The notes: a model not told the origin generated them from the letters alone. A stretch of 30,215 nt of DNA from Roseiarcus sp050013915 (GCA_050013915.1 JBEKEI010000050.1:1-30215); one strand, 5' to 3'. Shown: positions 1 to 7,592, counted from the first letter of the stretch. Numbers and translations: made by a program.

Positions 1-684
1 GCGGGTCGATCGCGCCGGGTTCGCCGTCCTCGATGCCGGCGGACTTGCCGCTCGATCGCGCCGAGGCAAGCGGCGGGCGGCGGCGCGGGCGCTGCGGGGT
101 CGGGCATTGCGGGGCTCCTGCCTGGGGGACCAATGGTGGGAGCATAGCCGGTCTTTTGGAATATCGCAACAATATTCCTATATTTCTGTTTTACAGACGA
201 TTCCGCGGCGCGGACGGAGCGCCCGGCCGCCTCGGCCCTCGCCGGCAGCGCGGCCTCGGCCGCCGTCGTCGCGACCGGCGCGCCGAACGTGAGCTTCCAC
301 CGTCGGGACGCGCCGACCAGGCTGGCTTCGGCGCCGAGCGCACGTGCGCTGCGTTGGCGCAGCCGCGACTCCCTGCTGAGTTCGCCACCGGCGGCGCCGA
401 CCCCCCGGGCATGAAACTGTTGGTCTGCCGGCGCATGCTGCGGGGGCGTCGCTGGCAGCCAGACGGGCGATGCGTTTTTTTCCAGGCCCGCCACGCCAGC
501 GGGAGCCGACCTCCCGAAATCTCGCGGCTGCGCCGCCGCAAGGATCCGATCGGCCGCATCGCGCCGGACGCTGTCGCGATATCCAATGCGCTGCAAGGCC
601 AGGGCGCGCGCACCGCGGCGATTGCGAACGGCGGGATCGTCGACTAGCGGACGGCGCGAACCGGACCCGGGCGCAAGCCCCGCG
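1..684. other. Left edge, no confident gene
   Basis: I see no gene I can defend here. Open frames on both strands are arginine/proline-rich shadows of high GC. A minus-strand frame starts at ATG 145-143 and runs off the left edge (48 codons, no Shine-Dalgarno). It could be the start of a gene lying outside the window, but nothing in it is recognisable. An AT-rich patch at about 150-200 stands out in this GC-rich DNA and would fit a promoter for such a leftward gene. Confidence 0.4.
158..178. repeat. Inverted repeat GGAATAT-N7-ATATTCC
   Basis: Two perfect 7-bp arms are separated by 7 bases, inside the only AT-rich patch of the first 650 bases. Arm length and spacing suit a dimeric repressor site. 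It lies 13-33 bases upstream of the possible leftward start at 145. No regulator is identified. Confidence 0.4.
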
Positions 685-822
685 TCACGCGTCTTGCTTT
701 GCCGGCCTTGCCGTGGCGAAGCCCCGCCTGACGGCGATCGACCGACCGGCATAGCCGACCCCGAGCATGAGACCGGGAGTGACGGCGAGCAGCAGCACGA
801 CGCAGACGAGCAGAGTCAGCAT
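685..822 (-). CDS. Small single-span membrane protein (45 aa), FixK-box promoter
   Basis: This is a 45-residue ORF that starts MLTLLVCVVLLLAVTPG. Residues 1-23 form one strong hydrophobic helix. A short basic tail follows (RSIAVRRGFATARPAKQDA), so the tail would stay in the cytoplasm. A GAGGGG Shine-Dalgarno sits 8 bases before the ATG. Further up, an FNR/FixK-type box is centred at 883.5. If the box works at -41.5, transcription starts near 842, about 20 bases before the ATG, which fits. I do not recognise the family. It does not look like CcoS, CcoQ or CydX, though a small subunit or assembly peptide for a low-oxygen enzyme is a fair guess. Coding status rests on the hydrophobicity, the ribosome site and the promoter together, not on homology. 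Confidence 0.5.
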   Translation of the reverse strand: MLTLLVCVVLLLAVTPGLMLGVGYAGRSIAVRRGFATARPAKQDA

Positions 823-876
823 GATCCAAGCCCCTCGAGCCGGAGTGTCGCATGGACTGGAATCGCGCGGCGCGCC

Positions 877-890
877 TTGACGAGGATCAA
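877..890 (-). promoter_or_regulatory. FNR/FixK-type box TTGATCCTCGTCAA
   Basis: Read on the minus strand, the site is TTGAT-CCTC-GTCAA, matching the FNR/FixK consensus TTGAY-N4-RTCAA at every fixed base. It lies in the 90-bp gap between the psiF-like stop and the small membrane ORF. Its distance to that ORF suits a class II (-41.5) activator site. Confidence 0.6.
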
Positions 891-912
891 GCCGCGCGCG
901 GCGCCGGAGCGT

Positions 913-1284
913 TCATCGCTTCGCGCCGGCCATGCAGGTCTTGACCGCCGCCTTCACCGCGTCGCCCGACAGGCCCTGCGCCTTGGCCTGTTGGCGGCAC
1001 TGCATGCGCTCGGCCAGCTTCGGCCGCTGCGCGCCCACGCAGTCGCGAACCGCCGATTTCAACGCGTCGCCCCTGAGGCCCTTGGCGCGGGCATCGGCGC
1101 GGCAGGCGCCGATCAGCTCCTTGGCGGTCGGCGTCGCGGCGCTCCCCGCCGCCGCGCCAGCGGACGGAACGACGGTCCCGACCGCCGGCGCCGCGCTCTG
1201 ATCGGGAGCAGGCGCGCTCGTCTGGGCCAGCGACTGCGCGGCCGCGAGCGCAAAGGCGCCCGAGAAGACCAACGTCCTGATCAT
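913..1284 (-). CDS. PsiF-repeat periplasmic protein
   Basis: A secreted protein of 123 residues. It has a signal peptide (MIRTLVFSGAFALAAAQSLAQ), an alanine/proline linker, and two PsiF-type repeats in the C-terminal half. Each repeat carries the pattern of spaced cysteines and K/R-G-L-x-G-D-A: one around ACRADARAKGLRGDALKSAV and one around CRQQAKAQGLSGDAVKAAV. PsiF was named as a phosphate-starvation-inducible protein in E. coli, and its biochemical role is unknown. I chose ATG 1284 because a GGAGGGG ribosome site lies just before it. An in-frame ATG at 1326 would put extra residues ahead of the signal peptide. It is transcribed towards the small membrane ORF but is separated from it by the FixK-type box, so the two probably have separate promoters. 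Confidence 0.8.
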   Translation of the reverse strand: MIRTLVFSGAFALAAAQSLAQTSAPAPDQSAAPAVGTVVPSAGAAAGSAATPTAKELIGACRADARAKGLRGDALKSAVRDCVGAQRPKLAERMQCRQQAKAQGLSGDAVKAAVKTCMAGAKR

Positions 1285-1717
1285 GAACCCCTCCGCATGT
1301 CGGCTGGGCGAATCAACTTTCGCCACCGGCGAGTTTCACAACTAGTGGGCGCATAATACAAGCGCGCGGGGCGACCCCTTTTGTCGGCGCCGATTCCCGG
1401 TCCGACATCCCGTCACGCCGGCGCTGCGGGGGGCCTTGGCTCCATCGGCTCGAGCCCGCATCGCGGCCTTGCCGGCCTCGACCATGACCGGTTGCGCGCG
1501 CACGGCGCCCCACCGTGTCGAAGCCCCGAATGATGGAAATCGGCGCCGTGCGTGGCGAACACGTCGAGCGCGCCATGGCTGTCGACCGCGGGCTTCAGGA
1601 GGCCGGCAATGCCCTGCAGCGGCGGGAACGGTTACCGCGGTCGGACGGAGGCGGACAATCGCGCGCGCCATGCAAAGCCGCGCGCCGACCGGCGTCGGGA
1701 GGCTCGGCCTGGCGACC
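1285..1717. other. Gene-poor stretch upstream of psiF-like gene
   Basis: No gene with a start and ribosome site is supported. On the minus strand at about 1425-1630 a stop-bounded frame without an ATG reads in part GIAGLLKPAVDSHGALDVFA, which has a protein-like composition and may be a decayed coding remnant. An AT-rich spot at about 1345-1360 (TATTAT on the minus strand) could be a -10 element for the psiF-like gene, but no matching -35 was seen. Confidence 0.35.
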
Positions 1718-2122
1718 TCACCCGGTGTCGCCGGTCAAAGCGAGCCGTCGATGGTTCACAACGATCGCGACGATCTGTGCGCCGCGGGCCGAGCCCGCGG
1801 CATGGCCATAGACGGTCGGCGTCAGGGCCTTGGTGGAAGCGGCGGCGTATGCAGCATCCTGGCGCGAGCCATGGCCGACGAGGGCAGCGGCGTCGACGCC
1901 CGGATTGAGCCCGACGCTGTACGGCGTGGTCGCGTCGCGGCGCACCGAGAGCGCGCCGTCCATGGTCGGCAGGCCGCGCGCGCCTGCAGAAGCCGCGCCG
2001 CCGGTCACGGTCACGGACAGGCTGACGGCCAAGCGGCCGGTCGCGGTTGAGGCCCCCGCGCTCGCGCCCGACAGGCACGCATGGACCACGACGGCCAAGA
2101 GCAACGAGCGCTTTGACGGCAT
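1718..2122 (-). CDS. Secreted spore-coat-U-like (SCPU) domain protein
   Basis: A 134-residue protein with an N-terminal signal peptide (residues 1-24, KRSLLLAVVVHACLSGASAG). The mature part resembles the spore coat protein U / secreted pilin-like domain. It has the segments TTPYSVGLNPG and LTPTVYGHAAG and a final beta strand IVAIVVNHR, in the order these domains show. It differs from the family in lacking the conserved cysteine where the usual pattern is a C-T-x-G-x-P-Y strand; here that position is arginine (VRRDATTPY). The middle is also shorter. In other bacteria SCPU proteins build Csu-type pili or sit on the cell surface, usually with a chaperone and an usher, and neither is present here. 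It diverges from the Flp pilin gene. The assignment is by motif order only, and a degenerate or unrelated beta protein is possible. Confidence 0.55.
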   Translation of the reverse strand: MPSKRSLLLAVVVHACLSGASAGASTATGRLAVSLSVTVTGGAASAGARGLPTMDGALSVRRDATTPYSVGLNPGVDAAALVGHGSRQDAAYAAASTKALTPTVYGHAAGSARGAQIVAIVVNHRRLALTGDTG

Positions 2123-2436
2123 TTTTTCGATCGCCTTTGTTTCCGACGGAGCGGAACGCTGCGACCCGCTCGTCGCCTACCTTAACGGAACGTAACCGTC
2201 TTCCTGTCGGCGCTGTTAATATCGCGACAATCGACCACGCGGAATTTGCTAATATTATTTAATGAGACGGATTTGTTTACCGACAAAGGATTGGGTACTA
2301 GTACCCAGTCGACATCGCTTCAAATCAAAGCGTCCGCTTAACCAGTGTGGAACCCGCCACGCGCTTATCTCAGCGGAGCGCCCAGCGGAAGGCTCCCGCC
2401 GGAGCCCCCCCGGACGCTGCAACCGGAGCTGCTTCA
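2123..2436. promoter_or_regulatory. Divergent promoter region, SCPU-like gene / Flp pilin
   Basis: This 314-bp stretch between two divergent surface-protein genes is clearly more AT-rich than its surroundings, especially 2210-2340. It carries a perfect 16-bp palindrome (listed separately). It must hold both promoters, but I could not assign convincing -35/-10 pairs. Half-sites resembling TTAA-N7-TTAA (CtrA) are too imperfect to claim. Confidence 0.5.
2292..2307. promoter_or_regulatory. Perfect palindrome TGGGTACTAGTACCCA
   Basis: A 16-bp perfect palindrome with no spacer, 130 bases upstream of the pilin ATG and 170 bases from the SCPU-like start. Length and position suit the operator of a dimeric regulator that controls one or both divergent genes. 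The regulator is not known. Confidence 0.5.
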
Positions 2437-2601
2437 ATGGACAGCCTTCTGACGCGATTCGTCGCCGATGACACAGCCGCCACCGCCGTCGAATACGCCC
2501 TTCTCGCCGCGCTGATCGCCATCGCGATCATCGCGGCGATCACCGTCGTCGGGACGCAACTTCAGAACACCTTCAACGAGGTTGCCAGCAATCTGAAATG
2601 A
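2437..2601 (+). CDS. Flp/Fap-type pilin (orphan)
   Basis: A 54-residue prepilin of the Flp (Tad, type IVb) family. A short charged leader (MDSLLTRFVADDTA) is followed by ATAVEY and a hydrophobic helix at about residues 20-41, then a short polar tail ending FNEVASNLK. The Glu+5/Tyr+6 pair needed for processing is present. In Flp pilins the prepeptidase cuts after glycine, just before A/L-T-A-x-E-Y. Here the -1 residue is alanine, a departure from the family rule. The ATG at 2437 has GGAG eight bases upstream; a longer in-frame start at 2347 would add an implausible leader. No tad/cpa assembly or prepilin peptidase gene is in the window, so the pilus machine must be encoded elsewhere. High confidence in family, less in function. 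Confidence 0.85.
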   Translation: MDSLLTRFVADDTAATAVEYALLAALIAIAIIAAITVVGTQLQNTFNEVASNLK

Positions 2602-2919
2602 CCGCGCCCGATCGGCCCCGAATCCGCGCGAGACCCGGTGAAGCGACCCGGCGCGCGGGAGGTCGCTCCGCCGCCCCGCGAAGTCGAGCGTTCGCGCCCA
2701 GCGCCGCCTGATCCGGGACGCCTCGAGCGCAGTCGAACACGCGAATGCGTCTCGGAGCGCGGCCCGGCGGCGACCTGACCGGCCCACGATTTGTCACGGC
2801 GAAAGCGCGCCGCCGCCGTGCCGATCTCCTGCGCCAATCGAGCCGGCCGAGCGCGATGCGCGCGCGTCCCCCGGCTCCAGAAGCGTTCCGGCGCGGCGCA
2901 GGGCGCTCGTCGCATCGGC
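2602..2919. other. Intergenic region after Flp pilin, no gene seen
   Basis: GC-rich sequence with only arginine-rich shadow frames. No intrinsic terminator with a T-tract was found after the pilin. The right end leads into an FNR-type box. Confidence 0.4.
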
Positions 2920-2933
2920 TTGATCAGGATCAA
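2920..2933 (+). promoter_or_regulatory. FNR-type box TTGATCAGGATCAA
   Basis: TTGAT-N4-ATCAA, a perfect match to the FNR/FixK/Anr consensus. A class II position would put transcription start near 2968. That is downstream of the ATG at 2957 and therefore favours the GTG at 3104 as the start of the cytochrome gene. Confidence 0.7.
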
Positions 2934-3103
2934 CCGGGCCCGCGCCCGGAGGCGCTATGCGTCATCGGCCGGTTGCCGCGGCTTCGCATGGGGGAAGCAC
3001 GACGGAGACGATCGAGGCGATCCGTGGTCGAGGCCCGGCGACCCGCTGGGCGGCCGCCGCGGCGCCGATCCTGCGCGCGCCGGTTCGACTCGGTGGGCGC
3101 GCC

Positions 3104-3580
3104 GTGAAATGCGTCGGGCCGCTCTTGGCTCTCGTCTTCGCGACCGCAGCGATCCAAGGCCCGGCGAGCGCGCCGGACCGGCCAGTCAAGTCCGCGCCGG
3201 CCTATCTGCCGACCATCGGCGACATCACGGGACAGACCCAGTTGCGCCATTTCAAGCTCTGGTTCGCCGGCAGCCTCGGCAACTGGGATCCCGCCAGATA
3301 CGAAGCCCGACAGATCGTCGACAGTCTCGACACGGCGGCGAAGTTCGATCAGACGGTCGGCGACGCGCCGTTCGCCCAGCCGGTGCGCGAGGGCTGCGCG
3401 CCGCCGCTCGCGGACATCGGCAAGGCGATCGCGGCGCGTAGCCGGACGGACTTCGAGCGGGCGTTCGAACGGCTGAAGGTGGCCTGCAACGCCTGTCATG
3501 GCGCCGCGCATGTCGGCTTCGTCAAGATCCGGATCCCGACCTCATCGCCGTTCAGCAACCAGTCGCGCCCGCCGGAGTAG
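3104..3580 (+). CDS. Monohaem c-type cytochrome, periplasmic
   Basis: A 158-residue exported protein. The GTG start gives a compact signal peptide (KCVGPLLALVFATAAIQGPASA). The mature part is mainly helical: residues around QTQLRHFKLWFAGSLGNWDP, then two more helices, then the single haem motif CNACH close to the C-terminus, followed by IRIPTSSPFSNQS. A late CxxCH after a helical bundle recalls class II (cytochrome c'-like) proteins. A role as electron carrier or small-molecule binder in the periplasm is inferred. An in-frame ATG at 2957 with GGAGG before it would add 49 residues ahead of the signal peptide. I prefer 3104 because of the signal peptide, a GGTGGG site six bases upstream, and the FNR box position. 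The FNR-type box points to expression under low oxygen. It converges on kup with a 14-bp gap. Confidence 0.75.
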   Translation: MKCVGPLLALVFATAAIQGPASAPDRPVKSAPAYLPTIGDITGQTQLRHFKLWFAGSLGNWDPARYEARQIVDSLDTAAKFDQTVGDAPFAQPVREGCAPPLADIGKAIAARSRTDFERAFERLKVACNACHGAAHVGFVKIRIPTSSPFSNQSRPPE

Positions 3581-3594
3581 CGCGCCCCGGCGCG

Positions 3595-5514
3595 TCAGAC
3601 CTTCATCTGGGCGCCGAGCTCCACGACGCGGTCCGAGGGAATCTGGAAGAAGTCCGGGGCGCTCGCCGCCTGCTTGGTCATCGCGATGAACAGCTTGTCC
3701 TGCCATCCCGGCATGCCCGAATGCGAAGAGGGCTTGAGCGTGCGGCGTCCGACGAAGAACGACGTCGTCATGATGTCGAACTTCAGGCCGGACTTGCGCA
3801 TGACGGCCAGCGCATCGGGAATGCGCGGCGATTCCATGTAGCCGTAGTGAAGCGTCACCTGCAGGAAATCGGGCGACAAGGTCTTGACCTCGAAGCGCGC
3901 CTTGGCGGGCACGCGCGGCGAGGTTTCGGTGCGCACGCACATCATCACGACGCGCTCGTGGACGACCTTGTTGTGCTTGAGATTGTGCATGAAGGACGAC
4001 GGCGCCGATTCCGGATCGTTGGTCAGGAAGATCGCGGTGCCCGGCACGCGCACCGGTTTGGACTTGGCGAGCATCTTGATGAGATCGATCATCGGGATGG
4101 AATCGCGATGGGTCTTGGTGGACAGGATCGCGCTGCCGCGCGCCCAGGTCCACATCAGCGTGAATGATGTCGCGCCCAGCAGCAGAGGCACCCAGCCGCC
4201 CTCGAGCACCTTGCTCAGATTGGCGATGAGGAAGCTGACGTCCACCGAGAGGAATCCCGCGACCAGGGCGAGCGCGCCCCACAGCGGCCAGCGCCACATG
4301 CGCCAGACGACGAAGAAGGCGAGCGCGGTGGTCGCCACCATGGTTCCGGACACCGCGATGCCGTAGGCGTTGGCGAGTGCGTCGGAGGAGCGGAACATCA
4401 GCACCAGCGCGAGCACGCCGAACAGCAGAACCCGGTTCACGCGCGGTATGAACAATTGCCCTTCGAGCGTGTCTGACGTGTGGACGATGTCGAGCCGCGG
4501 CAACAGGCCGAGCTGGATTGCCTGGCGCGCAAGCGAGAAAGCGCCGGTGATGACGGCCTGGCTCGCGATGACCGTCGCGACGGTCGACAGGATGACGAGG
4601 GGAATCAGCGCCCAAACCGGGGCCAGCAAGTAATAGGGGTCCTCGGCCGCCGCCGAGAAAGCGATGATATGCGCGCCCTGGCCCAGGTAGTTCAGGATCA
4701 GCGCGGGCAGGACCAGCAGGAGCCAGGAAAGCTGGATCGGCATGCGGCCGAAATGGCCCATGTCGGCGTAGAGCGCCTCGCCGCCGGTCACCGCCAGGAA
4801 TACGCTGCCGAGCACGACGAAGCCGATGGCCCCGTGGCTGGTGAGGAAGAACACGCCGTGCACGGGATTCAGCGCCGAGAGGATTTCGGTGGCTTCGCCG
4901 ATATGGGTCGCTCCGAGCGCCGCGATCGTCACAAAAAAGACCGTCATGATCGGGCCGAAGAAGGCCGCCATGCCCGCGGTGCCGCGGCTCTGCACCAGGA
5001 ACAGTACGATCAGGATCACGATCGTCGCCGGCAGGACGAAAGGAGCCAGATTGGGCGATATCTGCTTCAGGCCTTCGAGCGCAGACAGGACGGAAATGGC
5101 CGGCGTGATGATCGCGTCGCCCGAGAACAGCGCCGAGCCGGCGACCCCGAGGAAGAAGATCAGCACCGTACGCTTGCCGAGCGCGCTCTGCGCGAGCGCC
5201 ATCAGCGAGAGGATTCCGCCCTCGCCCTTGTTGTCCGCCTGCATCAGGAACAGGACGTATTTGGCGGTCACGGTGACGACGAGCGCCCAGACGATCAGCG
5301 AGACGACGCCGATGACCTCGAACGGCGCAATGCCGCCGTCCTTGATGTGGGACAGGCAGGTCTGCAGCGCATAGAGCGGACTGGTGCCGATGTCGCCGAA
5401 CACGACGCCGACCGAGCCGAGGGCCAGCAGCCAGAAGTTGCCCGGGCGATGAACGGCGGCGGCCTCGCGGCCGAGCGCCGCGGGCGCGTCAGCGCCGGGC
5501 GCCGCTTGTTGCAT
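3595..5514 (-). CDS. kup: Kup-family potassium uptake transporter
   Basis: Low-affinity K+ uptake protein of the KUP/HAK/KT family in the inner membrane, probably a K+/H+ symporter. At 639 residues it is full length. After a short polar N-terminus comes the family signature VFGDIGTSPLYAL (about residues 38-50), then ADNKGEGGILSLMALAQ, about twelve hydrophobic spans up to around residue 455, and a cytoplasmic C-terminal domain (from SILSTKTHRDSIPMIDLIKM onwards) as in Kup. The start at 5514 has only a weak ribosome site, but no better in-frame start is near and the signature lies at the expected distance. It stands alone on the minus strand, between a convergent cytochrome gene and the pseudouridine synthase gene. 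Nothing odd in codon use. Confidence 0.95.
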   Translation of the reverse strand: MQQAAPGADAPAALGREAAAVHRPGNFWLLALGSVGVVFGDIGTSPLYALQTCLSHIKDGGIAPFEVIGVVSLIVWALVVTVTAKYVLFLMQADNKGEGGILSLMALAQSALGKRTVLIFFLGVAGSALFSGDAIITPAISVLSALEGLKQISPNLAPFVLPATIVILIVLFLVQSRGTAGMAAFFGPIMTVFFVTIAALGATHIGEATEILSALNPVHGVFFLTSHGAIGFVVLGSVFLAVTGGEALYADMGHFGRMPIQLSWLLLVLPALILNYLGQGAHIIAFSAAAEDPYYLLAPVWALIPLVILSTVATVIASQAVITGAFSLARQAIQLGLLPRLDIVHTSDTLEGQLFIPRVNRVLLFGVLALVLMFRSSDALANAYGIAVSGTMVATTALAFFVVWRMWRWPLWGALALVAGFLSVDVSFLIANLSKVLEGGWVPLLLGATSFTLMWTWARGSAILSTKTHRDSIPMIDLIKMLAKSKPVRVPGTAIFLTNDPESAPSSFMHNLKHNKVVHERVVMMCVRTETSPRVPAKARFEVKTLSPDFLQVTLHYGYMESPRIPDALAVMRKSGLKFDIMTTSFFVGRRTLKPSSHSGMPGWQDKLFIAMTKQAASAPDFFQIPSDRVVELGAQMKV

Positions 5515-5648
5515 CGGGGACCGATCTCATGAGGAAGCCTGCGGCGTGAACGCGCGACCAGCGTCTGCCAGCCGGCTCTATACAGGGTTGCGCCCGACGC
5601 TGGAAGAGGGGCGGGACGGCGTCCACTCCGCCGCCGGCGGGCGCGCGC

Positions 5649-6404
5649 CTATGTCGCAAGCGGCCCGGGCGCGGCGGATCTCGCCGGCGCGCGCGGCGGC
5701 TCGCCGGGGTAGCCGCAGGCCTTCAACGCGGCCAGCATATGGGCGGGCGCCGGCGCCTCGACGACGATCGCGGGCCTTGCCTGCGCCAGCGGAATTGCGA
5801 CGCGACGCGCCAGCAGTTGCAGGCCCGGCATCCCGGCGACGTCCCAGTCGCGCGGCGCCGCTCCATAGACCGAGTCGCCGACGATCGGCCAGCCTCGCGC
5901 GGCGCAATGGACTCGCAATTGATGGGTGCGGCCCGTCAGCGGCTCGAGTTCGAGCCAGGCGACCGCGCGGCCGGCGAGCTCGCCGCGTCCGGCGACCGTC
6001 CATCGCGTCTGCGACGGCGCGCCGTCCGGATCCACCTTCATCCACCATCCGCGCGCCGGATCGAGCCGGCCGAGCGGCAGGTCGATCATACCGCTCGGCT
6101 CCGCCGGCCCGCCCTCCACGATCGCCCAGTAGGTCTTCCCGATCCGGCCCTGCTTGAACAGAAGTCCGAGTCTTTCGAGCGCCTTGTGGTGGCGCCCGAG
6201 CACGAGGCAGCCCGCCGTCTCCCGATCGAGCCGATGGGCGAGGGCGGGATTGCGCGGCAGGCCGAATCGCAGCGCGTCGAAATCGTCCTCGAGGCTCGCC
6301 CCGCCCTTCGGGCCCCTGTGGACGGCTATGCCCGCCGGCTTGTCGAGCACGAGCATCAGCCCGTCGCGATAGAGCAGGCGCGCTCTTGTTTCTTCCGGCG
6401 TCAT
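5649..6404 (-). CDS. RluA-family RNA pseudouridine synthase
   Basis: Converts a uridine in RNA to pseudouridine; the exact rRNA or tRNA target cannot be told. The 251-residue protein shows the family order: LVLDKPAGIAVHRGPKGG (residues 18-35), the catalytic motif AHRLDRETAG with Asp at about 60, then GLLFKQGRIGKTYWAIVEG, and LELEPLTGRTHQLRVHCAARG with the conserved R-T-H-Q-L-R and GDSVYG segments. There is no S4 RNA-binding domain, as in RluA itself. I placed the start at ATG 6404, since MTPEETRARLLYRDG begins the domain directly. In-frame ATGs at 6476 and 6512 would extend the protein into, and at 6512 overlap, the divergent ftsY start at 6506. The ribosome site is weak. The roughly 100 bp between 6404 and 6506 must hold both promoters. 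Confidence 0.88.
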   Translation of the reverse strand: MTPEETRARLLYRDGLMLVLDKPAGIAVHRGPKGGASLEDDFDALRFGLPRNPALAHRLDRETAGCLVLGRHHKALERLGLLFKQGRIGKTYWAIVEGGPAEPSGMIDLPLGRLDPARGWWMKVDPDGAPSQTRWTVAGRGELAGRAVAWLELEPLTGRTHQLRVHCAARGWPIVGDSVYGAAPRDWDVAGMPGLQLLARRVAIPLAQARPAIVVEAPAPAHMLAALKACGYPGEPPRAPARSAAPGPLAT

Positions 6405-6505
6405 GACCCAATAGCTAGCCCAGCGGAGTCTGCGCGCCAAGCCTGCGGAAGCCCGCCAGCTCGCGACGTCTGTCATCGGGCGCGCGCCGGACGTCGGAAG
6501 GACGC

Positions 6506-7534
6506 ATGACATCGGACGACGACGACGCGAACAAGATCAAGCCCGGCGTGCTGCGACGGCTGTTTTTGCGCGCCGGACCGGCCGAGGCGGCCGCGCCGGA
6601 ACGCGGGCCGTCGACGCGAAGCTGGCTGTCCCGGCTGACCGACGGGCTGTCGCGCTCCTCGGCCTCGATCGGCCAGGGGATCGTCGACATATTCGCCAAG
6701 CGCCGGCTCGACGCGGCGGCGCTCGATGACCTCGAGGACGTGCTGATCCGGGCCGATCTCGGCGTCGCTGCGGCCACGCGCATCCGCGAGGCGGTGGGGC
6801 GCGGGCGTTACGACAAGGCGATCGATCCCCGGGACGTGCGCGCGATCCTCGCCGCCGAGGTCGAGCGGATCCTCGGTCCGGTCGCACGGCCGCTGGTCGT
6901 CGATCCCACCCGCAAGCCCTTCGTCATCCTGGTGGTCGGGGTCAACGGGTCGGGCAAGACGACGACGATCGGCAAGCTCGCGGCGAAATTCGCCGCAGAA
7001 GGGCTGAAGGTCACGCTGGCGGCGGGCGACACGTTCCGAGCCGCTGCGATCGAACAGTTGCGCCTGTGGGCCGCGCGCGTCGGCGCCGGCCTCGTCGCGC
7101 GCGAGCAGGGCGCCGACGCCGCCGGCCTCGCCTTCGACGCGATCAATGCGGCGCGCGCGGACGGTTCGGACATCCTGATGATGGACACGGCGGGACGCCT
7201 GCAAAACAGGAGCGAACTGATGGGCGAGCTCGAGAAGGTGATCCGCGTCATGAAGAAGGTCGACCCCGATGCGCCGCACGCCGTGCTGCTGGTGCTCGAC
7301 GCCACCGTCGGCCAGAACGCGCTGAATCAGGTCGAGATTTTCGGGCGGGTGGCAGGCGTCACCGGCCTCGTGATGACCAAGCTCGACGGCACCGCGCGCG
7401 GCGGGATTCTGGTCGCGATCGCCGGGAAGTTCGCCCTGCCCATCCATTTCATCGGCGTCGGCGAGAGCGTCGAGGATCTCGAACCTTTCGCCGCCGGCGA
7501 TTTCGCGCGGGCGATCGCGGGCGCCGACGATTGA
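6506..7534 (+). CDS. ftsY: Signal recognition particle receptor FtsY
   Basis: GTPase receptor that docks ribosome-SRP complexes at the inner membrane for cotranslational insertion. It has 342 residues: an acidic and alanine-rich N-terminus (A domain, to about residue 45, short as in many alphaproteobacteria), an N domain four-helix bundle, and the G domain. G motifs are GVNGSGKTTT at 145-154, DTAGRLQ at 227-233, TKLDGTARGG at 291-300 and GVGES at 317-321. GDTFRAAAIEQL (174-185) is the insertion-box region typical of SRP GTPases. The ATG at 6506 has GGAAGG five bases upstream. yciB follows 58 bases after the stop in the same direction, an arrangement common in this order, so the two may be cotranscribed. 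Confidence 0.97.
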   Translation: MTSDDDDANKIKPGVLRRLFLRAGPAEAAAPERGPSTRSWLSRLTDGLSRSSASIGQGIVDIFAKRRLDAAALDDLEDVLIRADLGVAAATRIREAVGRGRYDKAIDPRDVRAILAAEVERILGPVARPLVVDPTRKPFVILVVGVNGSGKTTTIGKLAAKFAAEGLKVTLAAGDTFRAAAIEQLRLWAARVGAGLVAREQGADAAGLAFDAINAARADGSDILMMDTAGRLQNRSELMGELEKVIRVMKKVDPDAPHAVLLVLDATVGQNALNQVEIFGRVAGVTGLVMTKLDGTARGGILVAIAGKFALPIHFIGVGESVEDLEPFAAGDFARAIAGADD

Positions 7535-7592
7535 GCGGCGCGCATTCATCCGCTCCCAAAAAGTCGAGTACTGGCAATCGGAGAGAGGCTTG

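Noticed and set aside
33..647. Long plus-strand frame of 204 codons at the left edge
   Set aside because: Arginine-rich, no domain, no ribosome site and crosses the AT-rich patch; looks like a chance frame in GC-rich DNA.
1425..1630. Stop-bounded minus-strand frame with protein-like composition but no ATG
   Set aside because: No start, no ribosome site, and no family recognised; mentioned only as a possible relic.
2190..2265. CtrA-like TTAA pairs upstream of the pilin
   Set aside because: No pair keeps both TTAA halves at 7-base spacing; only AT-rich similarity.
4480..5532. Plus-strand frame of 350 codons opposite kup
   Set aside because: Antisense shadow of kup, rich in Arg/Asp/Gln, without recognisable domain or ribosome site.
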